Shown here: piece after piece, positions 31,441 to 41,920 of the stretch | Layout: each line of letters opens with the position of its first letter | How positions within the stretch are numbered: position 1 is the stretch's first letter | Assembly (NCBI GenBank): GCA_023052935.1 | Contig: CM041298.1 | Coordinates: 7,025,344 to 7,089,343, forward strand | Direction: 5' to 3' | Length of the DNA stretch: 64,000 nucleotides | Source of the DNA: Piezodorus guildinii | Taxonomy: Eukaryota; Arthropoda; Insecta; Hemiptera; Pentatomidae | Made by a program: the position numbers and the translations under genes | The notes under the pieces: generated by a model | What the model saw: the letters and a program-made list of their open reading frames with translations, nothing else | Told to the model about the DNA's origin: nothing | Databases searched by the model: none

Positions 31441-31750
31441 ATCATAAACCAACAACATTTAAATTAGTCTTCTTAACTATTTCCATTTTATTATCATTGA
31501 AAAGGTTCAAATAACAATTTATGATTCCAGAACGATTTTCAATTATTTCTCTATCTTAAAATATAACCTAATTATGAGAGAAATGAATCTCTTATGAGAT
31601 TAATATATGAAGACCATATGATATTTTATTAATTTATTTATGTTCATCACCGGGCCTGGATTCCAAAAACTTTCCATTTTTTCTTTATTTTCAGTAAGAA
31701 CCAGTTCTCAGGCGCTAGACGCCGTACAGTTTTCTATATTTTAAAATTAT

Positions 31751-31976
31751 ATATCTGTGGCGGTCGTGAAAAACTAGATAACTCGAGTTAAATTAAAAAT
31801 GAGTTAACTCCACGTATTGCTCCCACAGACTTTCTCCTACATCGTGTTAAATTGGTTAAAGAAATTTCTTGGTGGAAAGAAAGCTGTAATTAATAACTCT
31901 ATTTTGGTATTACGTAAAACTTAAAGTCGCTCACAAAGATTTTGATTCAACCACTTATTCACGACCGCCACAGATA

Positions 31977-31977
<1 letters not shown>
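31751..31977. mobile_element. MITE with CTGTGGCGG terminal inverted repeats
   Basis: ATATCTGTGGCGGTCGTGAA at the left and its inverse at the right bound ~225 bp of non-coding DNA. It lies in TA-rich sequence, so the target duplication (TA or ATAT) is ambiguous. The copy at 45.4 kb has the same ends and interior in the opposite orientation, proving a mobile family. Confidence 0.85.
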
Positions 31978-32059
<82 letters not shown>

Positions 32060-32062
32060 TAT
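31978..32062 (+). repeat. (TA)n microsatellite
   Basis: About 80 bases of TA dinucleotide directly adjoining the MITE end. Confidence 0.95.
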
Positions 32063-32157
32063 ACGCAGGGCGTCTTGTAAATTTAAGACAAGACCGAATC
32101 ACCTAACGATAGAAGAGGAATAGCTGATTGAAATGCCCGAATATTCTTAGAAACCTT

Positions 32158-32790
32158 TTTTTTTTTTTTTTTATTTATTTATATTAATTTACAACTGTAC
32201 TAAAGAATACAATAAGTAAATATGTAGAATGAATATAAAAAGTCATGAAAATGTCTTGAGAAAGAACCACGCAGTGGTAGCACTTCACTATTTTAATACA
32301 GTAGGTCCCGAGGCCACCTTCTTTTCAGTCGCCCTGGAGGGTTATCAGGGATATCTGAGGAAGATAAATTACGGACAAGTGGGTTTGTATGGGCAGGGAG
32401 TTTAGAATGGAAAGAGGAGTATCTATCACGGGCTATGTCTGCAACAAATGGGATGTTTAGGTCATTATGGAGGATTTGATTTGTGACAAAATAAGGAGCA
32501 TTCAGGATTTTTCGAAGGATTTTGTATTGTAAGGACTGGATGTGGGAGGAATTAGATGGTTTCGTAGAGCCCTAAAGCTCGATTCCATATGTCCAAATAG
32601 GTCTGATAATTGTGATGTAGATGAGTCTTTTGTAATGTACTGGAAGTTTTGAACGTTTGTCTAGTAAGTGTTGTAGTAATCGATATCTTCGAGCTGTTTC
32701 TTGTCGTTTCAGTCTTGTGTGTGGATTCCAAGTAAGGCGCTTGTCAAGATGGAGACCTAGGTATCGGATTTGTTCAACAGAAGTAAGGGT
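32158..32790 (-). pseudogene. Jockey-like LINE (family A) with TSD
   Basis: Starts with a T run (reverse A-tail) and TTTACAACTGTAC, then the reverse of the PPRRLKRRW end, the SKILRKILNAPYFVTNQ block, LKLPVHYKRLIYITIIRPIWTYG and LDKRLTWNPHTRLKRQE-like region. TTAGAAACCTT is duplicated at 32147-32157 and 32791-32801 (11 bp). Frames are interrupted. The 5' truncation lies just upstream of the IRYLGLHLDKR block. Confidence 0.88.
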
Positions 32791-32801
32791 TTAGAAACCT
32801 T

Positions 32802-33160
32802 AAAATTCAATTTCCTGCATGTCATTGTGCAAGGGTTACTTTCTTATTTTAAGAATTGTTAAAAATTCTTAAACTTCTAGAAAATTTAAAATTTGATTTT
32901 CGTCCTTAATCGTTGGGATTCGGATGCTTTCTCCTAAGGAATCATCGCCATTCACATTACTAATTCTGTTAACCGTCTTTGCAGCGGATTTTCATTTTCG
33001 AAAATGACGAAAACTATTTTTTTTTTTCATCTATATCATTTTGAGCAAGAAAATTACCACTTATATGTAAGGAATCTTAGTTGAAAATGATGCAACTAAT
33101 CCCTTTTTTAGAACATGTAAACATTATTGACCAAGTAAACATTTTGTAAACACAGAGAGG
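32802..33160. other. Unassigned gap
   Basis: No recognised element or gene. Confidence 0.3.
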
Positions 33161-33178
33161 ATTTTATATAAATATATA

Positions 33179-33907
33179 TAATAATAATGATAATAGGCTT
33201 ACCGATCCCGAAGGTTCGATGCCGATACCACCAAACTTCGCCTGCACAGACTTGTCTAATGTTCGCCGGTCAAGCCAAAGCCCCCGAGATCAGCTTTAAC
33301 GCAATTCTCCCATCGACGCTTCGGCCTACCTTTCGGACGCTTACAAGTCGGATCTACGCATACCAACTTTCTCGGAACCCCCTCCACACCGAGCCCATCA
33401 ACTTTACTCGCCCATTTGACTCCGCGACGCTATCAACTCAATTATATTCACAGGATATAAGTTCCGCAATTCCGCGTTGTGCAACCTTCTAAACTCCCTA
33501 GTACCCCCATCTCTCTTCGGACCAAATATTTTACCCAACACCTTATTTTCGAAAACCTTAAGCCGTTGTTCATCCTTCAAAGTAAGCGGCCACGTTTCAC
33601 ATCCGTAAAGAACCGTCGGAAGAATAATAGTTTTTTAAATTCTAATCTTTAAGTTTTTAGATAGAAGCCACGAACTAAGTAACTTAGCAACTGAATAATA
33701 ACACGCATTTCCCACCTTTAACCGGGACTTTATTTCTTCCTGGATTTCATTTTTTCTTGTTATCATTGAACCCAAATACTTGAATTTCTCTACGAGTTCA
33801 AAAGTATGCCCTGATATATCAATATCACCAAGATCGCCACCGTTTCTGCTACTAATAATATATTTCGTCTTATCGGAATTTAATTCGAGTCCTATTTCTT
33901 TACCGGT
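33179..33907 (-). pseudogene. RTE-like LINE, 5'-truncated copy with TSD
   Basis: The left end is the reverse of the (TTA)n tail and terminus. The reverse strand encodes KTGKEIGLELNSDKTKYIISSRNGGDLGDIDISGHTFELVEKFKYLGSMITRKNEIQEEIKSRLKVGNACYYSVAKLL, then a frameshift and the remaining C-terminus. TTTTATATAAATATATA (17 bp) at 33162-33178 recurs at 33908-33924. The RT active site is outside the copy, so only the region after YADD remains. Confidence 0.88.
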
Positions 33908-33924
33908 TTTTATATAAATATATA

Positions 33925-34455
33925 CATATTTATATACATTTCTATGGACGCCATGAATAACCTTTAATAACAGATTTATTTGCAGTGTATAATCCGAACA
34001 GATCAGAGTGTAAGCTTTCATACTAGAAAAAAAAAAACTGTTATTTTTACTATTGTTCTCATTCTTGTCCTTTTCTTAGTCTGATCATTGTTTATCGGTA
34101 ACACGAAATGGAAGGAATCCAGAAAAATAGTAGAGAAAGCGAAGGTAACAAAAGAAAAAAAAATAGAAAGTGTCGATATTTTGGACAAACAGAAAATGAG
34201 AAAAGGCTTTTAAGAGGAATTGAAAAGAGTGAGTGCTGGGTGTGATAGGAATGGCGGTCGTTATAGGCTCACCAAATCGGTCTCTATACTATACATTGTA
34301 TTTACAGTATATCCGCTAGGTTAAGGTATTATTATTTATAATAAATTTATAGTAATTATAATAAAACCTGTATTTACAAAAAAAAAACACTATAATTCTA
34401 TATATGATTCGGAATGAACTCAGCTGCCTATTATCTAAAATGGTTAAATTATAAA
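33925..34455. other. Unassigned gap
   Basis: No recognised element; purine-rich at 34090-34250. Confidence 0.3.
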
Positions 34456-34463
34456 TAAATCTT

Positions 34464-34600
34464 TTGCGCGCAACACACGGGCAACACTTTTCACTTACCT
34501 GCGTTTAAATTTTTTGAAATACAATTAGCGATGGAATACTTTCAAGGAATTAAATAAATTAATTTTCGATAGAAACATGTGTTTTATTTTTATTATACTA
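34464..34600 (+). mobile_element. HINE-like terminus, diverged
   Basis: TTGCGCGCAACACACGGGCAACACTTTTCACTTACCTGC then ATAGAAACATGTGTTTTAT, the first ~120 bp of a HINE, then unrelated DNA up to the next HINE start. Confidence 0.6.
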
Positions 34601-34643
34601 GTGGACGGGTGTAATTTGAAGGTAGTGTCATTTAGGTTTAAAA

Positions 34644-35342
34644 ATCTGGTGCGGGCAACACACGACTTTCACTTACCTTCATTTTTAAAATCAATGAAAG
34701 AATTTTTAAGTACAGTAATAGATAAAAAAAAAATGAGTGAAACCATTAAAGAATACAATAAATGGAATTTCTATAGAAACATGTGTTTTTATTAAAAAAT
34801 CTATTACATTATTATATAAAATAATTAGTTAGTTTTATCTTCTTTTCATCACTCTCTATTAACTTTTAAAAGCTTGAGTATAAGATAATATTTTTTTCTT
34901 AAATCTTTAGCTTTCCAACGGTATATCATACATGTATATTACTGTTCTTATGTTCAAAAAAAAAAAAAATTGCATTAAAAAAATATTTTTTTCTGTTTTC
35001 TCATTTAATTGGGCATATATATATAAAAATATTGGCATTTACGCCCTGACAGACCATTTTAATCTGAATGAAACCTAAATGATATTAAAGCCCATTAAAT
35101 TTTACATCGATATAGCGAGTTAAATCAAAATCGTCGGAACCGTTTTCGAGAAAATCGAAAAAAGGTGCAAAATGCATGGTATAAAGTGGATCTTCTGGTA
35201 AGCTCATTTTGATGAAAAAGGTTTTGTAACGTCTCGGACGTATATTTTTCTTAAATATGAAATGTGTATTTCCGTTGAAAACGGAATTCGAAAATGTTCT
35301 CGATCGCAATACTTTCCCTTACTATATATAGTAAGTGAAAGT
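34644..35342 (+). mobile_element. HINE-like element, both ends, internal deletion
   Basis: ATCTGGTGCGGGC to AGTAAGTGAAAGT, ~700 bp. The microsatellite block is missing: TTAAATATGAAAT joins directly to GTGTATTTCCGTTG. A second deletion near 35020 joins GGGCATATAT to ATATTGGCATTTA. Confidence 0.85.
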
Positions 35343-35529
35343 AAAAATCGCTCTCTGACCGATTTAGAGTTTATCACTTTGGGAATTTTAGTTTTTCGTA
35401 ACAAAAATTGCAATTAGGAAATATGATTTTTTTATAATATCGCCTATTTATTATTATATTTAATCATCGGCAGAAATCAAAAACATAAATTAAAGTTGAC
35501 GAACTATATTTCTTTCTTATATTGCAATG

Positions 35530-35695
35530 TATCGATTTTATATCGATGAAGGGAGCTAAACCAAAAAAGTTAGAGCTTTTTTCGAGAAAAACGTAAAAAG
35601 GTGCAAAATCTATGGTACAAAATAGAACTTCAGGGTCAGGCGATTTTGAAGAAAAAGTTGTTGTAATCTACCTGGCGTAGTCTTGGTCTAGTTGT
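35530..35695 (+). mobile_element. HINE-like fragment, diverged
   Basis: TATATCGATGAAGGGAGCTAAA, TTTTTTCGAGAAAAACGTAAAAAGGTGCAAAATC and GAAAAAGTTGTTGTAA match HINE interior blocks. Ends are missing; a mariner copy follows directly. Confidence 0.5.
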
Positions 35696-35705
35696 AGGTA
35701 ATCTA

Positions 35706-36333
35706 TTGGGTTGTTTCACATGAAATGTCCGTTTTTATAGTTTCTGAAATACATAAAGGATTTTGCAGGTATCTGTTGTTTTCTTCCGAATGTTTACATA
35801 TTTAAAGTAAACAGTTACTAATCCTCTACCTTTGTATTATAAATATTAGCTTTCCAATCAATTACCCACTTTTTATACAAATACCTAAAAAAAAATGAAA
35901 ATGGAAACACGCGATTTTCGAGTAATATTTTTGTACGAGTTTAAACTCGGCCATTCAGCAGCTGAGACAGCTAGAAATATTTGCAAGGCGTTTGGGGAAG
36001 GGAGTGTTAATGAACGGACCATTCGCCGTTGGTTTGCTAAGTTTTCAGCTGGGGTTACCGACTAAGAAAACTTGCCCCGAGGAAGACCTCCGTCCGTAAT
36101 AGACAACGATGTCCTCAAACATACAGTTGAAGGAAACCCCTACCAAACAGTTAATGGACTCTCAGCACAACTAAATGCAAGTGCATCTACCGTTTCCAGG
36201 CATTTAAAATGTATTAGGAAAGTAAAAAAGCTCGATACATGGGGACCTCATGATCTCACTGAGCGGCAGCAAGACCCCATGTTTCAAAAAATACTGTGCA
36301 AAAATTGAAAGAACTGGGCTACGAAGTTTATTT
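35706..36333 (+). pseudogene. mariner-like element, longest N-terminal half
   Basis: Left terminal repeat TTGGGTTGTTTCACATGAAA after a TA. It encodes ETRDFRVIFLYEFKLGHSAAETARNICKAFGEGSVNERTIRRWFAKFSAG, a stop, then PRGRPPSVIDNDVLKHTVEGNPYQTVNGLSAQLNASASTVSRHLKCIRKVKKLDTWGPHDLTERQQ (78-codon frame from 36072). This is the only copy with the complete paired helix-turn-helix region on this strand. After ERQQ comes the family-wide deletion, then the KELGYE region, and the copy breaks off at GGCTACGAAGTT. The right terminal repeat is lost. Confidence 0.88.
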
Positions 36334-36784
36334 AGTCAAAATCGATAGTGTAAACATAATTATTGGTATGACTTATTTCAATGATACTACCTCAGTAATA
36401 TATCAGAAAACGATTGACTTGAAATAGCTGATTGAATTAGATTAATGTTGTGATTCCCCAGTTGATGAATAGGTTGAAATACACCGAGTAGTTGCTAATG
36501 AAGTTATAGATTCCTGTGTAATAATCGAACCTGGTCAATTCGGAACACTCCCTGCCTCCACAGGAACTGATCATTAGCGTACCATTTCAATGGCATTCAG
36601 TAACTGATTCTGTTTGGGCTGCTTCAGCATCGGTGAATATGTGTATGGAGTTTGCCTGCTCGAAAATATTTCTTGTATGGATTACTATGGTTTGGTTTAT
36701 TATTTTCAATATGTAATCTCCGTAATGGAAAAAAAAAAATCCTCTTTACATATTGAGATTTGAAGTTACAAGATAAATAAAATC
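36334..36784. other. Unassigned gap
   Basis: No family recognised; no open frame longer than about 40 codons. Confidence 0.35.
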
Positions 36785-36793
36785 CAAATATCA

Positions 36794-37572
36794 TTTTTTT
36801 TTTTTTTTATAATAATATTTATTTATTGAGATATATTACAATTTGTTTCTAATTGAACATTAATATAGTGATATGAGACCACATATACACAATATGGACA
36901 GAACACAATGATAAGGCCAGGCTACATAAAATATAACATATATACAAAAAACAACAACAAATAATTGAGATAAATACAAATAAACGAAATAAATAAGTAA
37001 GAAATACATTAACATGATACACACAATCATAGCTATGTATTTGACTTGTTGAGAGAAAAGCGGAGTCCAAGAGATCCTAGCGCCTCGCTCTCAGCCGCGT
37101 CACTGCTGTGAGCCAGTGGAGGCCGAACTAGGGCGCAATAGCCACAAACATAACTCTAAATGTTTACAATACGTCTCGCGGCCACTGCCGTTTTAATCTT
37201 CGAGGATGGGTGGTACTGGGTGGTACCAGGTCTAAAATATATGGAATATTAAGGTCGTGGTGTAGGGTACAGTTGGTAACGCAATTATTAACATTAATTA
37301 TTGTTCGAAGGACGTTGGATTGGATGCGTTTGATGTTAGAATGTTTAGCTGTTCCCCACAGTTCAAGTCCGTAGGTCCATATAGGTTTCAGTAGTGTCTT
37401 GTATATTATTAATTTGTTGTTTACTGTAAGATGAGATTTTCTGTTAAGTAGTCTGTATAACTGGCCGAATCTGAGGTTGAGTGTCTTTCCTTGTAAGTGT
37501 TGTGTGTGGGTTCCACGTCAGCCTTTTGTCTAGTAAAAAGCCAAGATACCGGACTGTGCCAAAGGAAGTAGG
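36794..37572 (-). pseudogene. Jockey-like LINE (family C), 3' copy with TSD
   Basis: The left end is a poly(T) (reverse A-tail) after 36793. The reverse strand reads RYLGFLLDKRLTWNPHTQHL, LNRKSHLTVNNKLIIYKTLLKPIWTYGLELWGTAKHSNIKRIQSNVLRTIINVNNCVTNCTLHHDLNIPYI, the post-RT region of Jockey LINEs. It is related to family A but distinct, with a longer 3' untranslated part (36794-37190). CAAATATCA at 36785-36793 and 37573-37581 is a 9-bp TSD. Confidence 0.82.
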
Positions 37573-37644
37573 CAAATATCAATTAAAAATAAATTAATAT
37601 AAGCTGATTAATTACTTCTATAGTTTTTTTCAAAATGCACGAAC

Positions 37645-37975
37645 CAGAGGTATAATGGTACTCCGCATTTTTCATATCTTTATGATTTACTCGAAAACAA
37701 AGGCACTAATTTTGTTTAAACTCTCTGATTGATGTAAAATTTAATATGCATTTTTCCTAAAAAAAATTTTTCCTCTTTTAAATTGTCGGGTTAATCGGAT
37801 AGATTTTTTTTAAAATTTTTATTTCTTACTCTAAAATACCTTTACCATTGTTTATTATAGAGAATTTAAGATTTCTCCTTGTTTGCACTGAAAAAAAACG
37901 GTAAATATAAGTTGAGAGAATTCAGTATCCAACTAAAGAAGAAAAAGGAAAAAAAAATGTTTGTAATGGTATTAC
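37645..37975 (-). mobile_element. HINE-like fragment, diverged
   Basis: CGAAAACAAAGGCACTAATTTTGTTTAAACTC, GATGTAAAATTTAATATGC and TTAGTAT..CAACTAAAGAAGAAAAA are interior HINE blocks on the same strand as the next copy. No ends. Confidence 0.5.
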
Positions 37976-37989
37976 TTTATTAAAGTTAT

Positions 37990-38216
37990 TTTTATATTAA
38001 ATTTAATAAGCTATAGTATAATGTAGGTTTATATCTGACTGAAATAGTCTGATAAGGCTTAAATGCCGATATTTTAAATTTTCTTTCTCTATCTTTCATT
38101 CAAGTACCTTTAATTTTTTACATTCGGAAAAAATTAACAATATCATCTTGTTAGCAACGATAAATCGGATTTATATATAATTTAATATTTAAATTATGGA
38201 GAAAAACACACACACA

Positions 38217-38284
<68 letters not shown>

Positions 38285-38540
38285 ATTTTTTTTTTTTTTT
38301 TTTTATCCAATTTTGCTGTTTTTGACATAAGAACATTAATATAGATGTATAATGTACCGTTGGAAAGCTAATGATTTTAGAAAAAATATTATTTTATTTA
38401 CAAAATTATAAAAGTTTATGGAGAGTGATGAAAAGCCCATAAAACTAAGTGATAGTCGTAGATTATAATATAATCAATTATTTAATAAAACATATTTCTA
38501 TCGAAACTCAATGTAATTTATTCTTTAACAATTTATTTTC
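37990..38540 (-). mobile_element. HINE-like element, part before Penelope insertion
   Basis: TTTAATAAGCTATAGTATAATGTAGGTTT, TCTGATAAGGCTTAAATGCCG, TACCGTTGGAAAGC and TATGGAGAGTGATG, carrying an AT microsatellite at 38219-38280. Interrupted at 38540 and continued at 39399. The hairpin end is absent. Confidence 0.75.
38219..38282 (+). repeat. (AT)n microsatellite inside HINE
   Basis: About 62 bases of AT dinucleotide followed by a T run, at a position in the HINE where other copies have no microsatellite. Confidence 0.95.
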
Positions 38541-38622
38541 TCGATAAATATTAGGCCGTTTTACAAAAGAAATTCTTGGATATATTTTTTTAAAACAATT
38601 TATTTAATCCAGTCATCGCGAC

Positions 38623-38650
38623 GTTTCAGCCTCTAGAGCCATTATCAAGC
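38623..38650 (-). ncRNA. Hammerhead-like motif of the Penelope element
   Basis: On the reverse strand TTGATAATGGCTCTAGAGGC is followed by TGAAACGTCGCGATGAC. This matches the hammerhead plan (CTGATGA, stem, GAAAC) with substitutions in the first box, so catalytic activity is doubtful. The copy at 7305-7335 has the perfect boxes. Confidence 0.4.
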
Positions 38651-38994
38651 TTCTATAATCAATTAAAGTTTCATTGCATTTATACATTTTCAATAATTCA
38701 ATTACAACACATGATAAATTATTTTTAATAATTATGTCACCTACCAGGCTTATCCATCTTAATTATCTTTTCATTTCACCGCTTTTCAGCAGCGTCGTCA
38801 TAATTTTTTTTAAAATATCATTTTTCAAAAAACCTGTATTCAAAAATATCATATTATTTTTCATCATCAATTGAAAAAGGGATCTATTTATTCAAAAAGA
38901 AAAGAAACATTTTTTCCAACTTAAATAACAGTTTTCGGCCGCTTTGTAGGTGTTCTCGTGCGCGACTAAACTTGGGGTGGGGATGCCAAAGGAT

Positions 38995-39378
38995 TTATAT
39001 ATTTACTCTGTCGATAGCACTTGCATAAAAGATGTTTAGGTTGTCTACGTCTGTTTGGTGGTTAACTGGTTTTTCTAAATGTTTTGTTATATAAATTGAT
39101 TCTATGATTCTCCTTTTATTTATGTTTTCTTCCTTATGTAGGACCGAGATATTATCAAAATCAAAAATATGTTTATGTTTATCGCAGTGTTGTGACAGAC
39201 CTGTAGCAAATTTTGATTTTGTGCATTTCGAGTTACAGTTTTGTTTATGATGCTGTACTCTCTTGTTGGGCCACTGCGATGACTGGATTAAATAAATTGT
39301 TTTAAAAAAATATATCCAAGAATTTCTTTTGTAAAACGGCCTAATATTTATCGAACAAATATTCAAACAAATGAACAA
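38995..39378 (-). pseudogene. Penelope-like GIY-YIG endonuclease C-terminal part
   Basis: 127-codon open frame; the first ~30 residues are read through the inverted terminal repeat. From about residue 32: SSQWPNKRVQHHKQ, SKFATGLSQHCDKHKHIFDFDNISVLHKEENINKRRIIESIYI, NHQTDVDNLNIFY. The H..IFDFDN.S.L..E....R..IES segment is the conserved C-terminal part of the GIY-YIG nuclease in Penelope-like elements, with the catalytic Glu expected in the IES motif. The GIY and YIG strands and catalytic Arg region upstream are replaced by the terminal repeat, so this is a fragment. Known family role: nicking target DNA for reverse transcription. Confidence 0.8.
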
Positions 39379-39398
39379 TTACGACAATGATGAGAAAA

Positions 39399-39484
39399 AA
39401 TTTATTTTCATTTCTAACTGTATTTATAAATTCCCAAAATTGATTTTAACAACGGAGGTAAGTAAAAGTCGTGTGTTGACGATA
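39399..39484 (-). mobile_element. HINE-like element, part after Penelope insertion
   Basis: ATTTCTAACTGTATTTATAAATTCCC, TTGATTTTAACAACGGAGGTAAGTAAAAGTCGTGTGTTG, the non-hairpin end completing the copy begun at 37990. Confidence 0.75.
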
Positions 39485-39486
39485 TT

Positions 39487-39830
39487 TTTTTTCTAGCCAA
39501 TAATATTCTTAGACGTATAATATACAGTAGAGAACATTTTTTTTTAACAGACTATACATACATATATAATAATAATATTATTTTTTTATATACAATATTT
39601 ACAAGTTCATATAGCTACGAATAAGTTTTCTTACATGATTTCAGTTATACTTTTATCATAATAATATAGTTTCAATCATCGTTCGATTTGCATAATGTAT
39701 ACATACATACTATCGAACGTAATGCCGAGTAACAGCGTCGTCTTGTTGTAGATGGTAATTAATTTCTACTGTTATATTATTTGATCTAAAACATATTTAT
39801 TTCCAATGAATATCTGTTTTAAGTTTATTA
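39487..39830 (-). repeat. HINE-flanking repeat, second copy
   Basis: ATTTTTTTTCTAGCCAATAAT, ATAATATACAGTAGAGAAC, then GAACGTAATGCCGAGTAACAG and TAGATGGTAATTAATTTCTACTG match the repeat after the HINE at 12.1 kb. Between the two blocks this copy has ~140 extra AT-rich bases. 39831-40455 holds no recognised feature. Confidence 0.45.
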
Positions 39831-40460
39831 AATTTAAAATTTTAAGAACCTAGTCTTCTATTGCGCGCACCAGATTTTCACCAGATCCCTTCAATTAGAT
39901 TTTCGTGATAAAAAAGAGAGAATTGAAAATGTAATAAAGAGTGGAAATGAATGTTGCACGATAGTGACATCCCTTCCGCATTCACATGCTCTCAATTCAG
40001 ATTTCGTTCCACAAAACTCTACCTCGTGTCTCCAAACGATAAACTTTCATTAGAAAATTAGATATGTAAAATTTAATCTCTAGGTATATTATTTATAACT
40101 CAATTGTGTTATTACTTATATAACTGTATTGACGTTAGAAACAGTTAAGTGCTCTACATTATGTCTCTATTTAGCCCTTTTGTATCAATTTTATTAACAT
40201 TTTTAAACCAAATGAAAAAAGAGAATTTTTTTTAGAAGGTTAAGAAGTCAAACCTTTAGAATAATAAAGTAAGTGTCCACTTACGTCATGCAGAAAATTA
40301 AATTTTAATATTTCTAAGAATATTTGGACATTTCAAGGAGCTATTACTGTTCTGTCAGGTTTTAGATTTTCAAAACAGCTTCATTTAATTAGCTTTAATA
40401 TGGCGCAAGAACTACCTTTATAGGACAATCAAAGATCAGAGGAGGCATGAATTTTAATAA

Positions 40461-41323
40461 ATCTGGTGCACGCAACACACGAATTTCACCTGCCTCCGCT
40501 GTTAAAATCTATTTAAGAATTTTGAAATACCGTTAGAGATGAAATAAATGTAAAAAATTAATTAAATTGATTTTAGATAGAAACATTTCTCTAATAAATA
40601 TTATATGATATTTTTATCTAAAATAGTCACATAATTTTAACAGCTTTTCATCGCTCTGCATTACCCTTTACAATAGCATGTATAATATAATATTTTTTCT
40701 AAAATCTTTAGCTTTCCAACGGTATATTATACTTGTAGGTATATTTCCGTTCTTATGTTCCAAAACAAAAAATTGCATTAAAAAATGTTTTTTTCAATTT
40801 TCTCCTTTAGTTAAATATCGAATTCGTTCAACTTATACATTTACCTGTTTTTTATCGTTGATAACAAGATTATATAGTCATTTTTTTAATATCTACAAAA
40901 TTTAAAGTACTTTAGAAGGATAAGATTTAAAGTATCGGCATTTAAGACTTGTCAGACTATCGGAATGAAACCTACATAATATTAAAACCTATCAAATTTT
41001 ACATCGATATTTATAGTTTAATGAAAATCGTTTGAGCCGTTTTTGAGAAAATCGTTAAAAGGTGCTAAATGCAAAGGATAAAGCAGGACTTCCGGTCAGG
41101 CGATTTTAATGAAAAAGTTGTTGTAACATCTCTGGTGTATAGTTGTTTTAAATATAAAATTTCAGTTTTGTGCGACTCACGGTTTTTGCACTAGACTTAC
41201 CACACACACGGACACACACAGGCCTTTTTTCGGGATTTAAAACGTGTATTTCCGTCGAAAACTAGAATTCGAAAATTTTCATGATTGCAATACTTTCCCT
41301 TACTATATATAGTAAGTGCAAGT
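40461..41323 (+). mobile_element. Complete HINE-like element, second subfamily
   Basis: ATCTGGTGCACGCAACACAC to AGTAAGTGCAAGT, ~863 bp. The CA run is split (ACACACACGGACACACACAGG). The CGGGATTT block is shortened. No TSD; flanked by A/T-rich DNA. Confidence 0.82.
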
Positions 41324-41920
41324 AAAATTAATTAAATTGATTTTAGATGGTAATATGTGTTTTATTAATTATTATATTATGTTTTTATCTAAAACAATCA
41401 GTTAATTTTATCGGCTTATCAACACTCCCCAGTTCATTTTACAACTTTTTATATAGGATGATACTTTTTCCTAAAATCTTTAGCTTTCCAACGGTATATT
41501 ATACATCTAGATTACTGTTCTTATCTTCAAAAAACAAAAAATTAATTAGAAAATATTTTTACTCCTTTTTCCTTTAGTTGATAATCAAATTCGTTCAACT
41601 TACATATTTAGCCGATTTTATCAAAGCTTACAGGATGATATAGTAAATTTTTTTCGAATCTACAAAATTGAAGATACTTTAAAAAAAAATTTAAGGTCAG
41701 TCAGAAAGAATGAAACCTACATGATATTAAAGCTCCATTACATTTTACATTGATATAGCGAGTTTGATCAAAATCGTTTCAGTCGTTTTTGAGAAAATCA
41801 TAAATGGTGCAAAATGTATGGTATCAAGTGATTCTTCAGTTTGGCTGATTTTGAAAGAAACGTTGCGGTAACATCTCAGGCAGAGACGCTCTTAAAATAT
41901 AAAAATTTCAGTTTTATACA
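41324..41920 (+). mobile_element. HINE-like element in direct tandem, no start
   Basis: Follows the previous copy immediately, starting at the AATTAAATTGATTTTAGATGG block about 100 bp into the element, and runs to ATCTCAGGCAGAGACG..TTTCAGTTTTATA before a mariner copy. Same strand as the preceding copy. Confidence 0.7.

Larger units (their letters stand above)
38541..39398 (-). mobile_element. Penelope-like element, truncated, inverted terminal repeats
   Basis: 858 bp inserted in a HINE with an 11-bp duplication AATTTATTTTC (38530-38540 and 39399-39409). A 78-bp inverted repeat, identical by eye, lies at 38542-38619 and 39276-39353. The reverse strand encodes the C-terminal GIY-YIG endonuclease region of Penelope-like elements. 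A hammerhead-like core on the reverse strand adjoins the left repeat. Inverted pseudo-terminal repeats with a short tail beyond one of them (39354-39398) are a known Penelope arrangement. The reverse transcriptase part is missing. Confidence 0.85.
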
